Shown: in pieces, positions 26,689-35,713 of the stretch
Numbering within the stretch: position 1 is the stretch's first letter
How the letters are laid out: each line of letters opens with the position of its first letter
Source: Cloacibacterium sp047601505
Lineage (GTDB): Bacteria; Bacteroidota; Bacteroidia; Flavobacteriales; Weeksellaceae
Direction of reading: 5' to 3'
NCBI RefSeq assembly: GCF_047601505.1
Contig: NZ_JASGJD010000001.1
Span: 2,976,001 to 3,040,000, forward strand
Length of the DNA stretch: 64,000 nt
Translations under genes and position numbers: made by a program
The notes under the pieces: model-generated
Database searches by the model: none
Told to the model about the DNA's origin: nothing
What the model saw: only the letters and a program-made list of their open reading frames with translations

Positions 26689-27588
26689 TCAGTTTAAACC
26701 GAAACTGATGGTCAATTTACTCCGAAATAACATGGTCAATTTGACCGTTTTTTCCACTTTATCAATTGAATCAAAATGTTTTCTATCAACGGCTTTCCCT
26801 CGTTCTTCAATGATTTTAATAATATCCTCTTTGATTTGATTTTCGCTTTTCTTTTCAATCTTTTTGTTTTCGCAATAAGTTATAACTGAAACTAAATGAA
26901 GTTCAACATCTTTTAGAGTTCCGTTTTTATAATCTTTTGCAACTTCAATCAAGGCATCATCAATGAAAGAGTCGTAAACATATCTACCAAGCTCTTTACG
27001 ATGCTCTTTGTAAGTTTTTAAAATGCTTCCAATAGCATCTTCAATTGCTGTATCAAATTTGTATTTGCTACTATAAGTTTTCGCTTCGCCTAAATAGAAA
27101 AGATTTTTCGCCCCACTGTAATTGTAATGAATTGCATCTGCACCAAATCTTTCCATCTCAACAGAAGTTGTGATTGGCATTTTTCGAAGCAAAGGAACAC
27201 TCTTGAAAAAACTTTGCAGAAAATTGAATAAAAGCAATTCGCCAAACTGTCCTTGAACTAATAATTTGTCGGTTGAATGGTTTCTAAATTTTTTAAATGC
27301 TTCTGTCGTCAGGGTGTTATGTGCATTTTGAAAACTTCTCCCTTCACCTATCATTATGTCAATTACTTCCGCTGCTTTTTTTTGGCTATAAACCCACTCT
27401 GATATTGTGTTTACTAATTCATTACAAAATTCATCGCGATACTCTTGTAAGTCAACATAGTTTATGCAAGTGCCATAATGCTTGTTGTCAGGAAGCAGAT
27501 TAAAGGATTGCTGGACAAAATGAACATGGTTCATGAACATCTTTGTGCAACTAATTAATTTCTCTATTTCTGTTTCTGTTATGGGCAT
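26689..27588 (-). CDS. HamA-like (DUF1837) nuclease, Hachiman type, 3' end cut by IS21
   Basis: 299 residues as read, of which about 277 are native (to 26757). The rest is translated IS21 terminus. The C-terminal HamA domain is recognisable: LVQGQFGELLLFNFLQ, then FGADAIHYNYSG and LFYLGEAKTYSSKY, a PD-(D/E)xK-type D...ExK arrangement, and HLVSVITYCENKK. HamA is the effector nuclease of the Hachiman anti-phage system, normally controlled by the helicase HamB. No helicase gene is present on either side, so this is an orphan, truncated near its end. Function doubtful. Confidence 0.7.
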   Translation of the reverse strand: MPITETEIEKLISCTKMFMNHVHFVQQSFNLLPDNKHYGTCINYVDLQEYRDEFCNELVNTISEWVYSQKKAAEVIDIMIGEGRSFQNAHNTLTTEAFKKFRNHSTDKLLVQGQFGELLLFNFLQSFFKSVPLLRKMPITTSVEMERFGADAIHYNYSGAKNLFYLGEAKTYSSKYKFDTAIEDAIGSILKTYKEHRKELGRYVYDSFIDDALIEVAKDYKNGTLKDVELHLVSVITYCENKKIEKKSENQIKEDIIKIIEERGKAVDRKHFDSIDKVEKTVKLTMLFRSKLTISFGLN

Positions 27589-27774
27589 CTAATTTTGTTT
27601 ATTATGGTTAGTGCTCGGCATTTTTAGGCTTGCATATAACGACTCGGCGGCTTTGCGAAGTTTTCACAGGAAGCTTTGCTTGCATGAGAAAATTTTGCAA
27701 AAATGCTTTTTGAGTTAGCTCAGCGTTCGTTTTTTTGTTTTGTAAAGTTAATAAAAAAATCAATCTGCTTTCAT

Positions 27775-27801
27775 AAAAAAGAGACCCTTCTAAAAGTCTC
27801 T
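27775..27801 (-). terminator. Intrinsic terminator
   Basis: On the minus strand AGAGAC, 10-base loop, GTCTCT, followed by six Ts. It lies 166 bp past the KAP NTPase stop and would separate it from the HamA-like gene. Confidence 0.7.
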
Positions 27802-27881
27802 TCAATATCTTTAAAAACTTTTTACGATAAAACCATAATGCTTAAAAAAAGCTCCCGAAGTAACCCTGCCTAAGTAGAGAA

Positions 27882-27903
27882 CCCTGAGCGCGAAGTCGAA
27901 GGG
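27882..27903. repeat. Dispersed REP-like sequence
   Basis: CCCTGAGCGCGAAGTCGAAG followed by GG, of the CCTGAGCG(N)AAGTCGAAGGG type that recurs between genes in many flavobacterial genomes. One copy noted in this window. Confidence 0.4.
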
Positions 27904-27966
27904 CAACAGAAGTTTCATTGTTGGCTCTTCGAGCCCAACGAAACACTGGTTATTAGCGGTAGTGTT

Positions 27967-29820
27967 TTAGTTGAAGTTAGGAATTACTTTGTCAATTTTT
28001 TCAATAAGATTTTTATAAGTTGCTTTATCTAACTTATTTGATTTTTTCGAAATAATTTTCTGTGCTAATTTTTCTTTAAGTTGTAAGATAAAATCTCTTT
28101 CTACCAGTAAATCTGGGTAAATTTGAGCTCTATATCTATATTCAATTAAAAATCCCAGTTCTATTAACTGACTGTTTGACAACTTGTTTATAACATTCCA
28201 TAATTTACTGAATTTAAATTTTTCAAAAAATGGTTTGAAAAGAAATTCATTATTGGGATTCTGTGAGTTTTCAATAAATTCATCAAAATTTTGTTCAAAA
28301 ACTTCAAATATAATTTGTAATTTATTTAATTCATTTTCTTGATAGATTCTATTATTCTTTTCTATACAAACATTTGCAATTTGTTTAATTTCATTTAAGT
28401 ATTTTTCTGTCGGATCAATTGATAAACGAAAATTCAAATGTTTTATATATTGATATTTATTAGTATTAATTTTCTTGATTATTTTATTTTTTAATTTATC
28501 AATATTTAGGTTTAATGGATTGTCAAACCTAGTTATGTAATGAAAAACTGTAGTATACTCATCTAAAGATAGCTTATTGTCATCTATTAACTTTATTAAG
28601 TTCTTTGTTGTTGATTTATAATCTTTAGGATTTAAATTTACACAACCCCAATATCTTAAACTATTAAATATTATTTCCTTTTCAGTAAAATTTGCATTTT
28701 CACTTTTATATATTTCTTTTAATTCGTTTAAAAGTTTATCTGTATCAAGAATATTATAACCTATAACATATTTTAAAATACTTTCAAAAAATTTAAGTTT
28801 ATATTGATCCGAATCATATTGTTTAACGAACTCATCTGCATAATCTGTTTTTGATTCTTCATTTCTATGCCCAAACAAATCCCAATTTATTCTATTATTT
28901 GAAAAATGTTCATTCAAAAGTTTCAAATTAGAATCATTGAGTTTACCAAGCTTATATTCAAAAGCTATTGGTAGTGTAAATTTTAATATATCATTTAGTA
29001 TTTCATTCTTTATTGTTTTGAGATTTTGACTTTTGTCTATTAAACTAAAAGCTTGTTTGTATACTTGTTTGAAATGCTCTAAGAAAAAAATTACATTCCT
29101 AAGATTGTCATCTTTTATATTAACAATGTTAATAATATATAAAGCTTGTGATTTTAAGAAATTATAATATTCTATATCGTTAGTTTTATAATTTTCGAAT
29201 AAATTATTTATTACAGTGTTATTATCTGGTATGTAAGGAAATGAAATACCGATGACTTTTTCTCTTAAAGTAGAATATATATCTACATTATCTTTGTTAA
29301 CTTCCTTTCTTAGAGTGTCCTCGTTTGCAATAAGAATTACTTTAGCATTCTTATTTTCAACTAAATTATTTATAAATCCATAAACTTCTGACAAGTCCAA
29401 ATTTGGGCTTTTGCGATCAATATCATCAAAACAAACTACAAAGTTTTCATAATTGTTTATTTCACTTGGTGTAAGACCTGAGTCCTTTATGACTTCGTTT
29501 AAATCGACACTGAAAAAATTTGAAGCACCTTTTAAAAATCCACCGAAGACTTTAACACCTTTATTCTTTAAAATGGGATATGCTTCAAAAAATATTAACT
29601 TCTCTATTTCATCAATAGATGAAACTCCAAATAAAGAAATTTTAATAGTTTTATATTGCTCTTTTTTCGTGTCTTTATTTAGTATTTTTTTTATTTCTGG
29701 AAAAAGAGTGTTTTCAAGATAGAATGTTTTGCCAATTCCATATTTTCCTGAAATTATTACAGCATAGTTGGTTTTTTGATCTAAGTATTCAAGAATTCTT
29801 TGAGTGAGGTTTTCGTTCAT
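27967..29820 (-). CDS. KAP-family P-loop NTPase
   Basis: 617 residues. Walker A SGKYGIGKTFYLENTLF near residue 24, Walker B NFVVCFDDIDRKSPN near 130, and sensor-like NAKVILIANEDTL just after, the order seen in KAP NTPases. The rest is long, helical and Lys/Asn-rich with no membrane segments I can see. KAP NTPases occur in several anti-phage and anti-plasmid contexts and in membrane-associated signalling. The role here is inferred only from nearby defence genes. Single gene with a terminator downstream. Confidence 0.8.
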   Translation of the reverse strand: MNENLTQRILEYLDQKTNYAVIISGKYGIGKTFYLENTLFPEIKKILNKDTKKEQYKTIKISLFGVSSIDEIEKLIFFEAYPILKNKGVKVFGGFLKGASNFFSVDLNEVIKDSGLTPSEINNYENFVVCFDDIDRKSPNLDLSEVYGFINNLVENKNAKVILIANEDTLRKEVNKDNVDIYSTLREKVIGISFPYIPDNNTVINNLFENYKTNDIEYYNFLKSQALYIINIVNIKDDNLRNVIFFLEHFKQVYKQAFSLIDKSQNLKTIKNEILNDILKFTLPIAFEYKLGKLNDSNLKLLNEHFSNNRINWDLFGHRNEESKTDYADEFVKQYDSDQYKLKFFESILKYVIGYNILDTDKLLNELKEIYKSENANFTEKEIIFNSLRYWGCVNLNPKDYKSTTKNLIKLIDDNKLSLDEYTTVFHYITRFDNPLNLNIDKLKNKIIKKINTNKYQYIKHLNFRLSIDPTEKYLNEIKQIANVCIEKNNRIYQENELNKLQIIFEVFEQNFDEFIENSQNPNNEFLFKPFFEKFKFSKLWNVINKLSNSQLIELGFLIEYRYRAQIYPDLLVERDFILQLKEKLAQKIISKKSNKLDKATYKNLIEKIDKVIPNFN

Positions 29821-30096
29821 TTTTTTTGCGGTGTTTTTTTAACATTGCAGGTGACACCAGACTGTGAAAAAACTTCCAGTCTGCATTAACAAAAATAGGA
29901 AAAAAGCGGATGAAACGGATTAAAATTCGTAAATTTATTAATGCAATTCATACAGGGAATTCCACGCAATCACCTACAAATCTTAAGTTTAGAAGATAAC
30001 GACTGATAATCTTGTTCGGTTTATTGATGTCTTTGTAAAAGATATTGATTTAAAAAAAAAATAGAATCCACTAAAATTAGCACCTTAAAAAATAAA

Positions 30097-30127
30097 GCCT
30101 TGCAAATCAATGATTTACAAGGCTTTT
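30097..30127 (+). terminator. Strong hairpin with T-run, possible terminator or att-side hairpin
   Basis: GCCTTGCAAATCA and TGATTTACAAGGC form a 13-bp stem with one mismatch, followed by TTTT. It is directly followed by a sequence resembling the 3' end of a tRNA gene read in reverse. Either a terminator or part of an integration site. Confidence 0.5.
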
Positions 30128-30479
30128 GGCGGAGAGTGAGGGAAAACCACTATCTCTTTAAATCTCTTTATTTATCGACATTTTCTGAAATCAGGTTTCA
30201 GCTACTCACCGAATGACTCACTTTGAAAATGCAGGTTTTTGATTCATTTTATTATTCCAAATTTACTAAATAATATTCAACATTTAAGTATTCAGAATCA
30301 AAACACATCTTCTTTTTTTTAAATGGAAAATTATATTGAACGTCTTATCCTAATATTTGGACTTTTTATTTCCAAAGCTGTCACTAATCATTCTAGCCTC
30401 CTCTTCTACTTCTGATGGAAAAGAGAGAATTAGGAAAATTAATTCATGACCCCCACTTTTAGGTCGATTTGAACGTTCT

Positions 30480-30722
30480 GTGATTGAATATTTAGGGAGA
30501 TACACCCACAAAATCGCGATCAGCAACCAAAGAATCGGGGAAATTGATATTGAAACGGTAAGTTTCAGTTACAAAGATTACCGCCATAAAGGCATCAAAA
30601 AGCAGATGACGCTGAGCCACGAAGAATTTATCCGAAGATTTTCGCTTCATATTCTACCGAAAAGATTTGTAAAAATCCGTCATTATGGTTTTTTGAATAG
30701 TCTAAATCTTAATATAAATTAA
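30480..30722 (+). pseudogene. IS91/IS801-type transposase, C-terminal fragment
   Basis: 80 codons: VIEYLGRYTHKIAISNQRI, SFSYKDYRHKGIKKQMTLS, FIRRFSLHILPKRFVKIRHY match the C-terminal part of Y2 rolling-circle (IS91-family) transposases. The catalytic HUH and tyrosine regions are absent. The frame opens with GTG only because the 5' part is lost. Confidence 0.8.
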
Positions 30723-30795
30723 TGTAAATCAGTTATTTTTATATAAAAAAACTATCTCATGGGAGATAGTTTTAAATATGAAATATATTTGAATG

Positions 30796-30948
30796 TTATT
30801 TTTTGAGGAGTTTTGTTTGATAGGTTTTACCATCAATTATAAGATTGATAAAGTAAAGCCCTTTTGGATAATTAGTAAGGTCGATTTGAGCTTCTTTAAG
30901 ATAGGTAAATTGTTTCTCTAGGATTTTTATTGATGAGAGAAGACACTC
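30796..30948 (-). pseudogene. Remnant of a T9SS type A sorting domain
   Basis: Minus strand reads SSIKILEKQFTYLKEAQIDL, TNYPKGLYFINLIIDGKTYQ, TKLLKK and stop at 30796, the typical end of a type IX secretion cargo (GLY(F/T)...K). The rest of the gene is missing. Confidence 0.7.
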
Positions 30949-31061
30949 TCACGCTAAGTTAATAGTTTCCTTTTTATCAATTCTTTATTATCACTCAATT
31001 CTTAAAATCTTTTATTCAAAATTAAAACACAATGTAAAATATTCAGTAAATAGTATTTTGT

Positions 31062-31100
31062 AACTCAAAAAGAACGATGAGCTTACTCTCACCGTTCTTT
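31062..31100 (-). terminator. Terminator of the efflux operon
   Basis: On the minus strand AAAGAACGGTGAG, 6-base loop, CTCATCGTTCTTT, then TTTT. 13-bp stem with one G-T pair, 15 bp past the stop of the OprM-like gene. Confidence 0.85.
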
Positions 31101-31114
31101 AGTATCAAATAATA

Positions 31115-32533
31115 TTAATTGATTCCTCCACCTAAAACTCTATAAAGATCAACCTCAGCACTCAGTTTTTCCAATATTACGCTTATGGTTGAGAGATCAT
31201 TTTGTAATTTATTATTTTGTGCCGTAATTACTTCTAAATATGAAGATTTACCATAAGTATAAAGTTTTAAAGCATCATTAATTCCCTTTTCAAGATATCC
31301 TCCTTTTTTTTCTAACAATTCTAATCTTTCAGTTGTTCCATGTGATTTTGCCATAGCATCCGAAACCTCACTTACCGCCTGCATTAACACTTTTTTGTAA
31401 TTGATAACTGCCTTTTCCTGTTCGAGAATTGCCGTTTCATAAGCTGTTTTCAATTGTCTTTTCTGTAAAATTGGGTTCGCAAGATTAGCTGCAATTGCTT
31501 TGGTAACAGAACCTGGAACATCAAACCAAGAAGAAAACTTGCTGGAATTAACACCAATCTGTGGACTTAGACTAAATGTAGGATACATCGCAGCTTTTGC
31601 AAGACCTGTTTTAGCATTTAAACTTACAACAGAATATTCTGCTGCTTTTACATCTGGTCTTCTGCTTATGAGCATTGCCGGAATCCCTTCAGAAAGAATT
31701 TCCGTACTCATCATTTTTTGCAGACTATTAGCCCTTTCAAATGCTGTAGGAAACTCGCCACACAAAATACTTAATGCGTTTTCCTGAACCGCAATATTCT
31801 GTTTTGCCTGCGGAATCAGTAATTCTGCCGTTTTCTTCTGGGCTTCGGATTGCTGAATTGCCAATGAATTAATTTGTCCTGAAGTATACTGTAAGCGCAT
31901 CATTTTAAGTGTATTTTCACTTAGTTCTATATTTTTTTCAGCAATTTTCACTTGTTCATCTAAACTGATTAAATTATAGTAGGCTTGTGCAACTTGTACA
32001 ATAATTCTTGTTTTAAGAGCACTTAAATTTTCTTTTTGAGCAAAATAATCGGCAAGTGCAGACTCTTTTTGCATCTTTGTCTTCCCCCAAATGTCTACTT
32101 CCCAAGATGCTTTTAATGTTGCTGTATAATCATCTATATATTTATTCCTACTGAATTGTTCGTTTAATGATCCATTCAAGCTGTTAGAAGATGACCACGT
32201 TCTGCCTGCTCCCACACTGAAATCAACGGTTGGTAAAATATTGCTTTTTGCTTTTTTATAAGCTAAATCCAACTGTTCCATATTCTTGATGGCGGTAGCA
32301 ACATCGTTATTATTTACAAGCGCTTTTTCGATATAGGAAGCCAATTGCGGATCTTTGAAAAAACTCTTCCAAGGCAATAAAATGCTATCACCTTTTACTT
32401 CTGTTTTAGAAGTACGATATTGTTCCGGAATATTAAGCTTAGTCTGCTCATATTTTTTTCCTACAGTACAGGAAGCAACAAATGCTGCCATTATTCCCAA
32501 AAAGATACCGTTATATATTATTTTAATTTTCAT
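31115..32533 (-). CDS. Outer-membrane efflux lipoprotein (OprM/NodT type)
   Basis: 472 residues, TolC-like trimeric outer-membrane channel of an RND pump. Lipoprotein signal GIMAAFVASCTVGKKYE with the lipobox Cys, two TolC-type repeats (LPTVDFSVGAGRTWSS and MYPTFSLSPQIGVNSS), ISRRPDVKAAEYSV signature of NodT-type proteins. Third gene of the operon. Its ATG overlaps the stop of the RND gene (TAATG), so translation is coupled. Confidence 0.93.
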   Translation of the reverse strand: MKIKIIYNGIFLGIMAAFVASCTVGKKYEQTKLNIPEQYRTSKTEVKGDSILLPWKSFFKDPQLASYIEKALVNNNDVATAIKNMEQLDLAYKKAKSNILPTVDFSVGAGRTWSSSNSLNGSLNEQFSRNKYIDDYTATLKASWEVDIWGKTKMQKESALADYFAQKENLSALKTRIIVQVAQAYYNLISLDEQVKIAEKNIELSENTLKMMRLQYTSGQINSLAIQQSEAQKKTAELLIPQAKQNIAVQENALSILCGEFPTAFERANSLQKMMSTEILSEGIPAMLISRRPDVKAAEYSVVSLNAKTGLAKAAMYPTFSLSPQIGVNSSKFSSWFDVPGSVTKAIAANLANPILQKRQLKTAYETAILEQEKAVINYKKVLMQAVSEVSDAMAKSHGTTERLELLEKKGGYLEKGINDALKLYTYGKSSYLEVITAQNNKLQNDLSTISVILEKLSAEVDLYRVLGGGIN

Positions 32534-35500
32534 TATGATTCAATTTTAGCTTCTTTAATCTCTTTCTTTAGGGAAATTTTTTCGTCGATATATTGAAAAA
32601 ACATATATAAAACAGGGATAATAAATACTCCCAAAACCACTCCGCTCAACATTCCCATAGCTGCACTTACGCTGATGGATTTGTTTCCGGAAGCCATTCC
32701 GCCACCAGAAAGCATCAGTGGAATCATACCAACAATAAACGCAAGAGAGGTCATAATAATCGGACGTAATCTGGATCGTGCACCGTCTAAAGCAGAATCT
32801 AAAATAGACAGTCCAGATTTTCTTCGCTGTAAGGCAAATTCTACAATTAAAATGGCATTTTTTGCGAGTAGTCCAATAAGCATTATAAGTCCTACCTGAA
32901 CATAAATATTATTATCAAATCCTATCGCTTTTACTCCTAAAAAAGCACCAATAATTCCCGAAGGGATCGAAAGTATTACCGCTAATGGTAAAATGTAACT
33001 CTCATACTGAGCAGATAAGAGAAGGTAAACAAATAATAAACAAAGACTGAAAATACCAATCGTTTGGTTTCCTGACGATTTTTCTTCCAAACTTAAACCT
33101 GTCCATTCATAACTATAATCAGAAGGTAATTTGTTGAGAATAGTTTCCAATTTACCAATCATTTCCCCGTTGCTTACTCCCGATTTGGGGGTTACATTGA
33201 TACTGAGTGAGTTGTATAGATTGTATCGTCCGATAGATTCAGGTCCGTAAACTTTTTTTAGAGAAATTAGAGTTTTAACGGGAATCATTTCTCCTGAAGA
33301 ATTTTTCACAAAAATATCATTGAAGGCACTTTCGTCCATTCTGAAAACTCCATCTGCTTTGATATTTACACGATAAAATTTCCCGAACCTAGAAAAGTTC
33401 TGTGACTGATCCCCTGCAAAATAAGTCTGAACCGTATTAAGCAACCCTGAAACATTCACGCCCATCTGATCAGCTTTGTCCTCATCAACTTCCAATTCCA
33501 ACTGAGGATAGTCTGCACGGAATGTCGTATAAGCAATCTGAGTTTCTGGCATTTGCATAATTTGAGCAATTACCTCATCCGCCTTAGCTTTAAGTACTTG
33601 AGGGTCTCTTCCCATATGATCCTGTAGAACAAATTCTGCACCACTGGTAACTCCGTATCCGTCTACAGGAGGCATTCTGAAAGTCATTATACTCCCTTCC
33701 TTAATGACTGACAATTTTTGATTAATCTGTCCCATAACAGCATCTATGTCCTTAATTTCACCTCGTTGTTTTTGGGGTTTCAATTTGACAAACCCCATTG
33801 AATAAGCCGGTCCAGCACTATTACTCAACAAATTGAATCCTGTTATCGACGTATTGGTTTCTATCGCTGGTACTTCTTTAAAAATAGTATTAATTCTTTC
33901 TGTAACTTCTGTTGTCTTAGATAATCCCGTTCCCGGAGGCATACTAAGTGTATACATCATAAAGCCATCATCTTCCATCGGAACAAAACTTCTGGATGTG
34001 GTGGACATAAGCCAACCGGCAAGTCCAAGAACCCCTATAATAATACCTCCAGAAATCCATTTACGTTTAATTAAGAACTGAACTGCCCCAACATATCGGT
34101 TAGTCATATTGGAAAACCCTGCATTAAAAGCCGTTGTGAATTTTTCAACAAAGCCACTTTGTTTTTTTGCAACCCCATCAGCATGGTTATTTTTTAGAAA
34201 AAGAGCACACAGAGCAGGAGTAAGCGTAAGTGCATTAACTGCAGAAATAATAATAGCAATGGCTAATGTGTATGCAAATTGTCTGTAAAATAGCCCTGCT
34301 GAACCCGACATAAATCCCATCGGAATAAAAACAGCAGACATTACAAGTGTAATAGAAATCACAGCTCCAGTAATTTCATTCATAGCTTTGTGTGTTGCTT
34401 CTTTCCCCGTCAGATTTGTACCTTCCATATTACCGTGTACCGCTTCTACAACCACTATTGCATCATCCACCACAATCCCGATAGCTAAAACCAATGCAAA
34501 TAGTGTTAATAGGTTAATGGTAAATCCAAAAATAAGTAAGAAAAAGAAAGTTCCTATAATTGCAACAGGAACTGCAATCGCCGGTATAATGGTTGATTTT
34601 AAATCCTGTAAAAAAATCAATACGACAATAATTACCAGAATAAAAGCCTCAAAAAGTGTCGATTTTACCTGACTGGTTGCAGCATCAAGTTTTTCCTTAG
34701 TACTCATTACTCTTGCAATATCAATATCCGGCGGAAAGTATTTTTGGGCTTTTTCTATGGTTTTATTAATTCCAATTTCGATTTCATTAGCATTAGATCC
34801 TGTGGTTTGCATAATGGCAATGGTTACTGCATTCTTACCGTTAGAAAGGTTATCTCCACTGTACGAAATAGCTCCAAATTCTACTCTTGCAATGTCTTTT
34901 AAACGAATGATATTAACACCATCATTTTTTACGATGATATTTTCGTACTGTTCAGGTTTACTTTTCTTTCCTTTATAGCGAATTACATATTCTAAAGGAG
35001 CATTGGATTCCTGCCCTAATTTCCCAGGAGCTGATTCCAAGCTATGGCTGCTTACAGCATTTGAAACATCAGAAGGAACCAATCCATAAGAAGACATTTT
35101 CTGTGGGTTAAGCCAAATTCGCATGGAGTAATCTTTTTGACCAAAAACTTGTGCTTGTCCTACACCTTTAACCCTTTTTATTTGTGGAATTAAATTGATG
35201 TTTGCATAATTCTGTAAAAAAGTCTCACTATACTTATCATTATCCTTTGTATAAACATTGAAGATCATCACCATACTGTTCTGCTGCTTGGAAGTAGTTA
35301 ACCCCATTCTAACTACTTCTTGTGGAAGAACTGCTGTTGCCTGCTGTACTCTGTTTTGAACATTTACTGCAGCTTGATCCGCATTTACGCCTTGCTTAAA
35401 GATAATGGAAATCGTAAAGGAACCATCGTTACTAGCACTGGATTTAATGTATTGCATATCTTCGACCCCATTAATCTGCTCCTCAAGAGGTGTAACTACA

Positions 35501-35679
35501 GAACGAATGACTGTTTCACTATTTCCACCCGGATATGATCCTGATACTGTAATGGTTGGTGGAGAAATATCAGGAAAACGTGTTACCGCCAATCTGTTAA
35601 GCCCGATAATTCCCAAAATCACAAGAAAAAGGGAAATAACGGTTGCCAATACAGGACGGTCTATTATACTTTTTAACAT
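32533..35679 (-). CDS. RND efflux transporter, HAE1 family (AcrB-like)
   Basis: 1048 residues, proton-driven drug exporter of the inner membrane. Start LKSIIDRPVLATVISLFLVI (TM1), ISPPTITVSGSYPGGNSETV, TM4 with the proton-relay Asp pair in AIGIVVDDAIVVVEAV, AIVISI-like GAVISITLVMSAVFIPMGFM, second half with GLLAKNAILIVEFA (TM10) and RLRPIIMTSLAFIVGMIPLM. Twelve membrane segments and two large periplasmic loops are expected for this length. Between the adaptor gene (34-bp gap) and the channel gene (1-bp overlap). Probably multidrug, but substrates cannot be told. Confidence 0.96.
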   Translation of the reverse strand: MLKSIIDRPVLATVISLFLVILGIIGLNRLAVTRFPDISPPTITVSGSYPGGNSETVIRSVVTPLEEQINGVEDMQYIKSSASNDGSFTISIIFKQGVNADQAAVNVQNRVQQATAVLPQEVVRMGLTTSKQQNSMVMIFNVYTKDNDKYSETFLQNYANINLIPQIKRVKGVGQAQVFGQKDYSMRIWLNPQKMSSYGLVPSDVSNAVSSHSLESAPGKLGQESNAPLEYVIRYKGKKSKPEQYENIIVKNDGVNIIRLKDIARVEFGAISYSGDNLSNGKNAVTIAIMQTTGSNANEIEIGINKTIEKAQKYFPPDIDIARVMSTKEKLDAATSQVKSTLFEAFILVIIVVLIFLQDLKSTIIPAIAVPVAIIGTFFFLLIFGFTINLLTLFALVLAIGIVVDDAIVVVEAVHGNMEGTNLTGKEATHKAMNEITGAVISITLVMSAVFIPMGFMSGSAGLFYRQFAYTLAIAIIISAVNALTLTPALCALFLKNNHADGVAKKQSGFVEKFTTAFNAGFSNMTNRYVGAVQFLIKRKWISGGIIIGVLGLAGWLMSTTSRSFVPMEDDGFMMYTLSMPPGTGLSKTTEVTERINTIFKEVPAIETNTSITGFNLLSNSAGPAYSMGFVKLKPQKQRGEIKDIDAVMGQINQKLSVIKEGSIMTFRMPPVDGYGVTSGAEFVLQDHMGRDPQVLKAKADEVIAQIMQMPETQIAYTTFRADYPQLELEVDEDKADQMGVNVSGLLNTVQTYFAGDQSQNFSRFGKFYRVNIKADGVFRMDESAFNDIFVKNSSGEMIPVKTLISLKKVYGPESIGRYNLYNSLSINVTPKSGVSNGEMIGKLETILNKLPSDYSYEWTGLSLEEKSSGNQTIGIFSLCLLFVYLLLSAQYESYILPLAVILSIPSGIIGAFLGVKAIGFDNNIYVQVGLIMLIGLLAKNAILIVEFALQRRKSGLSILDSALDGARSRLRPIIMTSLAFIVGMIPLMLSGGGMASGNKSISVSAAMGMLSGVVLGVFIIPVLYMFFQYIDEKISLKKEIKEAKIES

Positions 35680-35713
35680 TTATTTATTTTTGAATGATTA
35701 TTCTATAATTCTA

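Larger units (their letters stand above)
23987..26756 (-). mobile_element. IS21-family insertion sequence, copy 1 (about 2.77 kb)
   Basis: Ends 5'-TG and CA-3'. Both termini carry four copies each of a TGACCACCT-like motif (left 24001-24085, right 26660-26747 in opposite orientation), the multiple terminal transposase sites of IS21. It contains istA and istB, and is nearly identical to 46067-48780 in the same orientation. The ends were set by where the two copies stop matching. No flanking target duplication was found. It truncates the HamA-like gene. Confidence 0.92.
29821..31066. other. Decayed intergenic region with mobile-element and gene remnants
   Basis: 1.2 kb with no intact gene. It contains a hairpin (30097-30123), a tRNA-3'-end-like stretch (TTGGCGGAGAGTGAGGG at 30125-30141), an IS91 transposase fragment and a T9SS-tail fragment, each entered separately. 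Looks like an old insertion hotspot. Confidence 0.6.

Noticed and set aside
23981..26762. Target-site duplication around IS21 copy 1
   Set aside because: The bases left (GATAAG) and right (CTTTATC) of the element do not match in direct orientation, only by chance as a partial complement. No direct repeat is visible around copy 2 either.
27608..27805. 65-codon minus-strand frame
   Set aside because: It begins inside a terminator hairpin and has no family resemblance or usual codon pattern.
30125..30141. tRNA gene
   Set aside because: Only a 3'-end-like stretch exists; no cloverleaf can be drawn from the following bases.
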